Shown here in pieces: positions 1 to 4,582 of a DNA stretch of 7,210 nt (within the stretch, counting starts at the first letter, position 1; each line of letters opens with the position of its first letter). The translations under genes and the position numbers were made by a program. The notes under the pieces are model-generated. The model had not been told where the DNA came from. It made no database searches and was given only the letters and a program-made list of their open reading frames with translations. The DNA is from CAZWVM01 sp964637705 (GTDB lineage Bacteria > UBA8481), in contig CAZWVM010000180.1 in assembly GCA_964637705.1 (NCBI GenBank), forward strand, positions 1 to 7,210. The letters are read 5' to 3'.

Positions 1-1437
1 CGCGTGAAGCTCGTCTCGATGCTCCTGGCCGAGCCCAATTTCCTCATCCTCGACGAGCCCACCAACTACCTCGACCTCTCGACGCTCATCCTCCTCGAGA
101 ACTTCCTCGCCGATTTCGCCGGGGGGTTCCTGATCGTCTCGCACGACCGGGAGTTCCTGAAGCGGACGTGCGAGGAGACGCTGGAGATCGAGAGCGCGGA
201 GATGACGCTCTACCCCGGCACGGTGGACGAGTACATGGAATACAAGGCGTCGGTCCGGGAGCAGGCGGAGCGGTACAACGAGGGGATCGAGAAGAAGCGG
301 AAGCAGCTCGAGCGCTTCGTGGACCGTTTCCGCGCGAAGGCCTCCAAGGCGACCCAGGCCAAGGCGAAGATGCGGCAGATCGAGCGGCTTCAGAACAAGG
401 AGATCGCGAAGCCGCTCTCGACGGTGCGGATCCGGATCCCGCGGGTCGAGGACCGGAAGGGGATCGCGGTCCGGTGCGAGGGACTCGCGATCGGGTACCC
501 CGAGAGGACGGTTGCGACCGGGATCGACGTGGAGTTCGACCGCGGGGCGCGCGTGGCGGTCCTGGGGGACAACGGGCAGGGGAAGACCACCTTCCTGCGC
601 ACGCTCGCCGGGGACCTGAAGCCGCTCGCGGGCGGCGTGCGCTGGGGCTTCGACGTCTCGATCGGCTACTACGCCCAGCACGTCTACTCCGCGCTCGACC
701 CCGGTCTCACCATCCTCCAGCACCTCGAGCGACGCGCGGCGGAGAACGTGACACGGCAGGAGATCCTGGACCTGGCGGGCAGTTTCCTCTTCAGGGGCGA
801 GGACGTGAATCGGGAGATCCGTGTGCTTTCGGGCGGCGAGCGCGCCCGGGTCTGCCTCGCGAGCCTGCTCCTGACGAAGTGCGACGTACTGCTCATGGAC
901 GAGCCGACGAACCACCTCGACTTCGAGACCGTCGAGATCCTGGGGAATTCGCTGGAGTCCTACCGCGGGACGATCCTCTTCATCAGCCACGACCGGACCT
1001 TCGTCAACCTCCTCGCCAACCGCATCCTGGACATCAAGGACGGGCGGGTGCTGCCCTACCCGGGCACGTATGAGGAGTATGTCGACCGGCTCGAGACGCT
1101 GGCGCGAGAGAACCCGGAAGGGGAGCCCGCGTCCGCGCCGAAGCCGGAGGCGAAGGCGCTTTCGAAGGGCGAGGAGATCCTCCAGCGCCGGAAGGAGACA
1201 CGGGAGGCGATCGCGCGGACGCAGGCCGATCTGAGGAAGATCGAGGCCGGGCTGGCGACGCTCAGGAAGGAAAAGGCCGGGATCGAGGACGACATGATCC
1301 GGTACCCGCGCAAGTGGTCGCGGACGAAGAGCGAGCGGCTCGCCGAGACGGGGCGCCTGATCGAGGCCGGGGAGGCGAGTTGGCTCGAGGCCAGCGTGCG
1401 GCTGGATGAATTGAAGGCGATGCTGTTGAAGCAATAA
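1..1437 (+). CDS. ABC-F family ATPase (Uup/YdiF-like), 5'-truncated by the window edge
   Basis: Cytoplasmic tandem-ATPase protein without membrane segments; ABC-F proteins bind ribosomes and act in translation rescue, antibiotic protection or related roles. The reading frame is open from base 1, so the GTG at 4 is an internal Val codon. The window opens just after the signature motif of the first ATPase domain: what remains is its Walker B (LILDEPTNYLD, about residue 15-25) and H-loop (SHDREF, about 47). A charged helical linker follows (about 75-135; ABC-F interdomain linker). The second domain is complete: Walker A GDNGQGKTT (about 189-197), signature LSGGE (276), Walker B LLMDEPTNHLD (297) and ISHDR (328). 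Residues ~385-477 form a Lys/Glu-rich coiled coil like the Uup C-terminal domain. The gene ends TAA, 6 nt before the inverted repeat of the transposase element, with no visible terminator. Family assignment is secure; the ABC-F subgroup and physiological role are not. Confidence 0.95.
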   Translation, partial: RVKLVSMLLAEPNFLILDEPTNYLDLSTLILLENFLADFAGGFLIVSHDREFLKRTCEETLEIESAEMTLYPGTVDEYMEYKASVREQAERYNEGIEKKRKQLERFVDRFRAKASKATQAKAKMRQIERLQNKEIAKPLSTVRIRIPRVEDRKGIAVRCEGLAIGYPERTVATGIDVEFDRGARVAVLGDNGQGKTTFLRTLAGDLKPLAGGVRWGFDVSIGYYAQHVYSALDPGLTILQHLERRAAENVTRQEILDLAGSFLFRGEDVNREIRVLSGGERARVCLASLLLTKCDVLLMDEPTNHLDFETVEILGNSLESYRGTILFISHDRTFVNLLANRILDIKDGRVLPYPGTYEEYVDRLETLARENPEGEPASAPKPEAKALSKGEEILQRRKETREAIARTQADLRKIEAGLATLRKEKAGIEDDMIRYPRKWSRTKSERLAETGRLIEAGEASWLEASVRLDELKAMLLKQ

Positions 1438-1443
1438 ATATGT

Positions 1444-1453
1444 GGACACTCAC
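1444..1453. repeat. Left arm of 10-bp inverted repeat
   Basis: GGACACTCAC, an exact reverse complement of 2154-2163. The TGA stop codon of the minus-strand transposase gene (1450-1452 on the plus strand reads TCA) lies inside this arm, so gene end and element end coincide. Confidence 0.8.
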
Positions 1454-2112
1454 GTCATTTTCTTGGGGCGACCTTTCTTTCGAGGGTGCAACACTCGCCC
1501 GCTGAGTGCTTCCAAGGACGAGACAAATGACTCGCTCCCCGCGGGCCGACCGACGGAAGTTTTGTGTTGCCACTCTTTCGCCCAGTCGGCCTCCTCCTCG
1601 ACCCGGAGATAGTCTTTCCAGTCGGGAACGATCACGAGCGGCCTTCCGCTGATCAGAGGATCATGCTCGACTTCACCACAATGGAATCGCGCGCTCGACC
1701 ATCGATAGGCCCATGGAACTCGCACGATCCCGGCCCGCACCGGATTGCGTTCGACATAGCGAACGGCGCGGAACGTGTGTGCATCATCCATGACGCAAGA
1801 ATGAAAGCGTCCTTGCCACAGAAAACCCGACCATCCTTCTCTACGGTTGATGTGAGTCGTGTAACGGGTGTGAGCTCGTCCGAAACACAGGGCCAGCGAA
1901 TCCTCTTTTTCGGGAACCGCAATGATGTGAACATGATTGGGCATCAAACACCACGCTGCGCATCGTACGCCGAAATCGAGGGCGGCCTCCGAAAGGAAAC
2001 CGAGATAGCCGATGCGGTCCGAATCCTTGAAGAAGACCTTCTGCCTGCGATTGCCCCTCTGTGTGACATGGTGGGGTAGTCCCGGAACAACGAGGCGCGG
2101 CATTCTCGGCAT
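1450..2112 (-). CDS. REP-associated tyrosine transposase (RAYT), Y1/HUH superfamily
   Basis: A 220-residue single-strand DNA nicking and joining enzyme of the IS200/IS605-like Y1 superfamily. The N-terminus carries the typical VPGLPHHVTQRGNRR block (residues 8-23). The metal-binding HUH motif is MPNHVHII (58-65, His60/His62). The likely nucleophile is Tyr119 in RYVERNPVRAG, a block highly characteristic of RAYTs. The FLWQGRF segment (97-103) is also typical. The tail (about 187-218) ends in a basic KKGRPKK patch that could contact DNA. Length matches the family and no frameshift or missing catalytic residue is seen, so the gene appears intact. Start: ATG at 2112 is chosen because a TATCAT hexamer ends 6 nt upstream, placing +1 on this ATG. 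ATG at 2103 and TTG at 2130 are alternatives, and no Shine-Dalgarno is visible. Lower G/C than the neighbours suggests transfer. Confidence 0.93.
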   Translation of the reverse strand: MPRMPRLVVPGLPHHVTQRGNRRQKVFFKDSDRIGYLGFLSEAALDFGVRCAAWCLMPNHVHIIAVPEKEDSLALCFGRAHTRYTTHINRREGWSGFLWQGRFHSCVMDDAHTFRAVRYVERNPVRAGIVRVPWAYRWSSARFHCGEVEHDPLISGRPLVIVPDWKDYLRVEEEADWAKEWQHKTSVGRPAGSESFVSSLEALSGRVLHPRKKGRPKKMT

Positions 2113-2118
2113 GACAGA

Positions 2119-2124
2119 ATGATA
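2119..2124 (-). promoter_or_regulatory. Putative -10 hexamer of the transposase gene
   Basis: The minus strand reads TATCAT (5/6 match to TATAAT), separated by 6 nt from the ATG at 2112. Transcription would start on the A of the start codon, giving a leaderless mRNA. I could not find a convincing -35 box at 16-18 nt spacing. Confidence 0.4.
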
Positions 2125-2153
2125 GCGCAAAACAGGTGCGAATTCGTAAAAAG

Positions 2154-2163
2154 GTGAGTGTCC
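2154..2163. repeat. Right arm of 10-bp inverted repeat
   Basis: GTGAGTGTCC, the exact reverse complement of 1444-1453. It lies about 40 bp upstream of the transposase start and is followed directly by the CCGATTTTTT tandem pair. Confidence 0.8.
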
Positions 2164-2183
2164 CCGATTTTTTCCGATTTTTT
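2164..2183. repeat. Perfect tandem duplication of CCGATTTTTT
   Basis: Two back-to-back copies of the 10-mer CCGATTTTTT (2164-2173 and 2174-2183), adjoining the right inverted repeat. It may be the outer part of the transposable element or part of the promoter region of the lipoprotein genes. The T-runs contrast sharply with the GC-rich surroundings. Confidence 0.85.
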
Positions 2184-2208
2184 ACCCGGCACGCTTCTTG
2201 CTCCTGTT

Positions 2209-2234
2209 CCTCCCCGAAACCTGAATTCGGGAGG
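2209..2234 (+). promoter_or_regulatory. Leader hairpin that pairs with the Shine-Dalgarno of the lipoprotein gene
   Basis: Bases 2209-2218 (CCT, one bulged C at 2212, then CCCGAA) can pair with 2226-2234 (TTCGGGAGG) around a 7-nt loop at 2219-2225. That makes nine base pairs, six of them G-C. The 3' strand contains the whole Shine-Dalgarno GGGAGG (2229-2234), so the folded mRNA would block ribosome access. This is a hand-drawn structure without an energy calculation. Confidence 0.5.
2229..2234 (+). promoter_or_regulatory. Shine-Dalgarno GGGAGG deciding the lipoprotein start
   Basis: GGGAGG followed by a 7-nt spacer and ATG at 2242. This fixes the start 28 codons inside the longer open frame that begins with GTG at 2158. 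It is the clearest ribosome binding site in the window. Confidence 0.85.
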
Positions 2235-2241
2235 TAGTGAC

Positions 2242-2838
2242 ATGAAGCGTCCCCTGGCGGTCTCTCTGGCCCTTTCCCTCGCCGTGCTTTCGGCGGCGTG
2301 CTCGTCGAATTCGACGCGGACCACGCGCAACGATGTCTCGCCGCCGGGCGGAGCCGTCACGCGCGACACCACGCCGGTCTCCGTCCCGAGGGATCCCGAG
2401 GCCCCGGTCTGGGTTTCACGGGAAGTGGCGCCCGAGTGGCTCGCGAACAGGGCCACCGTGACGTCGCCCGACAACGTCGTCGGGCATTCCGTGAAGGTGC
2501 CGGGCCGCGAGGCGGCGCTTTCGATGGCGCGCATGGCGGCCGTCAAGGAGGCGGCCCTGCAGATCGCGATCGACGTCACGGCGGACGGCGCGATGAGCGA
2601 CACCGCGGTCAACGCGACGACGCGCACCGGCGACGCGGTCGGATCCTCCGGAACCTCGTTCGAGGAGCAGGTCGCGGCGGCGGCCCGGGACTGCGTCATG
2701 GGCTCGCGCATCGAGGACGAGTATTACGAGCGCTTCTGGTCGCCCGCGACCGGTTGGTCCTGGAAAGCCCACGTTCTCCTGCGCTACGACTACCAGAAGA
2801 GCGTCTCGGCCACCCGCGAGAAGCTGCAGATCGGCTGA
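2242..2838 (+). CDS. Putative LPP20-like outer-membrane lipoprotein (198 aa)
   Basis: Exported lipoprotein of unknown function. Residues 1-20 form a lipoprotein signal peptide (MKRP, a hydrophobic Leu/Ala stretch, then LSAAC) with Cys20 as the acylated residue. The -3 position is Ser rather than the usual Leu, but Ser21 at +2 favours the outer membrane. A Ser/Thr/Pro-rich tether (21-55) leads to a compact domain from about 56 to 186: PEWL (64-67), an Ala-rich helix with REAALSMARMAAVKEAAL (89-106), an acidic EDEYYERF block (158-165), then WSWKAHVLLRYDY (172-184). This order (short W motif, Ala-rich helix, late YxxxF/W-K strand) resembles the LPP20/FlgT-N type of lipoprotein domain; this is recognised by pattern only. 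It is followed 7 nt later by a second lipoprotein with the same layout, so the two are probably co-transcribed. Start set by GGGAGG. Confidence 0.8.
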   Translation: MKRPLAVSLALSLAVLSAACSSNSTRTTRNDVSPPGGAVTRDTTPVSVPRDPEAPVWVSREVAPEWLANRATVTSPDNVVGHSVKVPGREAALSMARMAAVKEAALQIAIDVTADGAMSDTAVNATTRTGDAVGSSGTSFEEQVAAAARDCVMGSRIEDEYYERFWSPATGWSWKAHVLLRYDYQKSVSATREKLQIG

Positions 2839-2845
2839 ACCCGCG

Positions 2846-3736
2846 ATGATCCGGCGGACGGCTTGGACGCGGGGAATCGCGTCGATCGCTCTGGCCGCGT
2901 TGCTCACGGGCTGCGCGGCCACGGCCGGGCTCGCTACGCCGGCGGCGCCCATCGGGCCGACGGAGGTCCGGTCCCGCCCGATTTGGATCGACCACCCGCC
3001 CGAGGCCGTGGGCGGCACCCGGATCTTCGTCGGTTGGTCGAATCCCCAGTCCGACGAGGCCTCCGCCCGGGACCGGGCCTTCCGCAACGCGCTTCAGCAC
3101 TACGCGGTCTTCATCGGGGTCGAACTGACCAATCGCGAATTGCTTTCCGTTCGCGCCGACAGTCTCAACGACACCTCGAGCCTCGAGGGCCGGAGCCGCA
3201 TGAGGCTGGGCGCGGTGCTCGGCGGCTTCCGTGCCGACGAGTGGTTCGTCGAGGAACGGCAGGACCGGTTCGAGGCGTGGGTGAAGTGCCATGTGACCGA
3301 TGACGAGATCGCCGCGGCGCGGGAATTCTTCCTGGCGCGGCCGCTTTCGCAGTCGCGGCTCGTGGCCGTCAGCATCGAGGGCGACCCGCAGGGAATCGTG
3401 CGGGACCGTCTTGCCGTCGCGCTCACCCGGGCGGGGTTCTCGACCACGGACCTGCCGCCCCTCGAGCAGACGTCCTGGATCCTGAGGGGACGCTATTCCG
3501 CCGAGCCTCGTCCCGCGCCCGAGAGGGGAGAACGCAGGGTGCTCGTCTACAGCAGTCTCGTGCTGGAGTTCGTGAAACCGGGTTCGCAGGAGATCGCTCT
3601 CGCGTTCGACAAGAGCGCGATGGGGCTGGGCTTCGACCTGCGCGAGGCGACCGCCAACGCGGCGGACCGGCAGATCGACACGGAACGGTTCCGCGACTAC
3701 CTGGACGAGATGAAGTGGGAGGCCGGCCTCCCTTAG
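2846..3736 (+). CDS. Putative two-domain lipoprotein, LPP20-like N-terminal domain (296 aa)
   Basis: Exported lipoprotein of unknown function, second gene of the pair. A signal peptide with twin-Arg-rich start (MIRRTAWTR), a hydrophobic core and a canonical LTGC lipobox gives Cys23; Ala24 at +2 predicts outer-membrane sorting. Residues 45-155 parallel the upstream protein: PIWI (45-48), VGWS (62-65), the helix EASARDRAFRNALQHYAVFIG (71-91), DEWFVEER (131-138) and WVKCHV (145-150). An additional domain follows (about 171-285): a helix RDRLAVALTRAGF (186-198), WILRGRY (211-217), an exposed strand VLVYSSLVLEFV (232-243) and a closing Ala-rich helix. That alternation recalls the small alpha/beta domains of CsgG/LpoB/TolB-N-like lipoproteins, but this is a weak guess. 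No good Shine-Dalgarno precedes ATG 2846, so translation is probably coupled to the upstream gene. It converges with the YciO-like gene; 3737-3780 shows no clear terminator. Confidence 0.8.
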   Translation: MIRRTAWTRGIASIALAALLTGCAATAGLATPAAPIGPTEVRSRPIWIDHPPEAVGGTRIFVGWSNPQSDEASARDRAFRNALQHYAVFIGVELTNRELLSVRADSLNDTSSLEGRSRMRLGAVLGGFRADEWFVEERQDRFEAWVKCHVTDDEIAAAREFFLARPLSQSRLVAVSIEGDPQGIVRDRLAVALTRAGFSTTDLPPLEQTSWILRGRYSAEPRPAPERGERRVLVYSSLVLEFVKPGSQEIALAFDKSAMGLGFDLREATANAADRQIDTERFRDYLDEMKWEAGLP

Positions 3737-3780
3737 CCCCCCGCGACGCCGAAGGGATCCATTCCGGAGCGGTCGGGCGG

Positions 3781-4389
3781 CTACAGCCCCGAGAGCGCCC
3801 CGTCGAGGGGGCCGCTGCCCTCGCGCAGGATGGCGGGCGCGGAGCCCGTGAGGTCGATGACGGTCGAGGCCTCGGCCAGGTGGAAGCCTCCCTCCAGAAC
3901 GAGGTCGAGCCGCGGATAGGTCTCGGCGAAAGCCTCCGCCGTCTCGCAGTAGCCGTTGCCGTCGCCCGAAACGGCCGATCCGGAGATCAGGGGCTCGCCG
4001 ATCGCCTCGCAGACCGCGTCGACGATCGGCACGCCGCAGATCCTCACGCCCACCGTCCTCTGCTTCGTCAGGGTCAGCCGCGGAAGCTCCTTCGTCGCCC
4101 TCAGGATGAAGGTGTAACGACCCGGCGTCAGCCGCTTCATCAGCCGGTAGCCGACGCGGTCGATGTAGGCGTAGTGCGAGATGAGAGTGAGATCCTTCAG
4201 GAGGAGGGAGAGGTTCTTCGAGGGGGGGAGGTTGCGCAAATCGCGGAGGCGCTCGACGCCCTTCTTCGAGGAGAGCGCGGCGACGAGGGCGTAGGTCGTG
4301 TCCGTGGCGAGACCGATGACGCCGCCCTCCTTGAGGAGCGCGGCGATCTCGCGCAGGGGCGTCTCGAACTCGTCGCGTATCGCGGCCAT
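3781..4389 (-). CDS. yciO: YciO-type Sua5/YrdC-fold protein (threonylcarbamoyl-AMP synthase family)
   Basis: A 202-residue cytoplasmic protein of the Sua5/YrdC/YciO superfamily. TsaC and Sua5 members make threonylcarbamoyl-AMP from Thr, bicarbonate and ATP for the t6A37 tRNA modification. Visible landmarks: GGVIGLATDTTYAL (22-35), LRNLPPSKNLSLLL (51-64), LMKRLTPGRYTFIL (83-96), RTVGVRI (111-117), GEPLISGSA (131-139), STVIDL (175-180) and the ILREGSG end (187-193). Spacing and the LTPGxYTFIL and GEPLxSxS blocks match E. coli YciO better than TsaC. In the position of TsaC's KxR motif it has Arg52-x-Leu54, as I recall for YciO, so true TC-AMP synthase activity is not assured. Length is that of single-domain YciO; no Sua5 C-terminal domain. 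ATG 4389 has no Shine-Dalgarno, but TATGAT lies 6 nt upstream. It is downstream of aspS on the same strand, 183 nt away, with a palindromic repeat between them. Confidence 0.9.
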   Translation of the reverse strand: MAAIRDEFETPLREIAALLKEGGVIGLATDTTYALVAALSSKKGVERLRDLRNLPPSKNLSLLLKDLTLISHYAYIDRVGYRLMKRLTPGRYTFILRATKELPRLTLTKQRTVGVRICGVPIVDAVCEAIGEPLISGSAVSGDGNGYCETAEAFAETYPRLDLVLEGGFHLAEASTVIDLTGSAPAILREGSGPLDGALSGL

Positions 4390-4395
4390 GCGTCC

Positions 4396-4401
4396 ATCAT
4401 A
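4396..4401 (-). promoter_or_regulatory. Putative -10 hexamer of the YciO-like gene
   Basis: The minus strand reads TATGAT (5/6 match to TATAAT) with exactly 6 nt before ATG 4389, so +1 would fall on the A of the start codon. The -35 region is poor. This would give the gene its own promoter, independent of aspS. Confidence 0.4.
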
Positions 4402-4440
4402 TCGCTCTGCCCTCGCCGGCGAAAGAGCGGAGCGTTTTGA

Positions 4441-4582
4441 TGCAGGGAATTCACCACGGAGATCGCAGAGAAAATCGATTCGAGATGACTCATGTATTCA
4501 GTCCGAAGACCGGGCGATCGTTTTCCAGAATCTATGACCCGGATCTCTCCGTGTTCTCGGTGTGCTTCGTGGTTACCCTGCA
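4441..4582. repeat. Imperfect palindromic intergenic repeat made of degenerate 9-nt units
   Basis: The arms start with TGCAGGG (4441-4447) and end with CCCTGCA (4576-4582), a perfect 7-bp terminal inverted repeat. Next inward, ACCACGGAG (4453-4461) faces CTTCGTGGT (4565-4573), 8 of 9 pairing; further in, GAAAATCGATTCG (4470-4482) faces CGATCGTTTTC (4515-4525) with small gaps. Both arms show a 9-nt period. Left: ACCACGGAG, ATCGCAGAG. Right, on the minus strand: ACCACGAAG, CACACCGAG, AACACGGAG. From memory, ACCACGGAG/CACAGAG-type units recur as dispersed intergenic repeats in many environmental genomes. It occupies most of the 183-nt gap between aspS and the YciO-like gene and overlaps the aspS stop codon. 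It might also affect transcript 3' ends. Confidence 0.65.

Larger units (their letters stand above)
1444..2163 (-). mobile_element. RAYT/IS200-like single-gene element bounded by 10-bp inverted repeats
   Basis: A 720-bp unit that contains essentially only the Y1 transposase gene. It begins with GGACACTCAC (1444-1453) and ends with its exact reverse complement GTGAGTGTCC (2154-2163). Base composition differs from the surroundings: 1801-1860 has 30 G/C of 60, against 46 of 60 at 601-660 in the ABC-F gene. It sits 6 nt after the ABC-F stop and about 80 nt before the lipoprotein gene. The true termini may lie further out, because both ends continue into A/T-rich sequence. Y1 transposases do not normally create target duplications and I see none. 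Boundaries are inferred from the repeat alone. Confidence 0.6.

Noticed and set aside
1564..2079. Plus-strand 171-codon frame opposite the transposase
   Set aside because: Antisense shadow of the RAYT gene, with no start signal and no recognisable motif.
2158..2241. 28-codon N-terminal extension of the first lipoprotein from GTG 2158
   Set aside because: It runs through the T-rich tandem repeat, would bury the signal peptide, and lacks a ribosome site, whereas ATG 2242 has GGGAGG at ideal spacing.
1944..2711. Minus-strand 255-codon frame across the transposase start and the first lipoprotein
   Set aside because: Spans two unrelated real genes on opposite strands and has Ala/Ser/Thr-rich composition; no ribosome site or motif.
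3737..3780. Possible bidirectional terminator between the converging genes
   Set aside because: I could draw only short, interrupted pairings around the GGATCC site and there is no T-run on either strand.
3715..4440. Plus-strand 241-codon frame opposite the YciO-like gene
   Set aside because: Antisense shadow; the minus strand carries clear family motifs.
4441..4582. CRISPR-like reading of the 9-nt periodic repeat
   Set aside because: Units are contiguous, degenerate and inverted between arms; there are no spacers of constant length and no cas genes.
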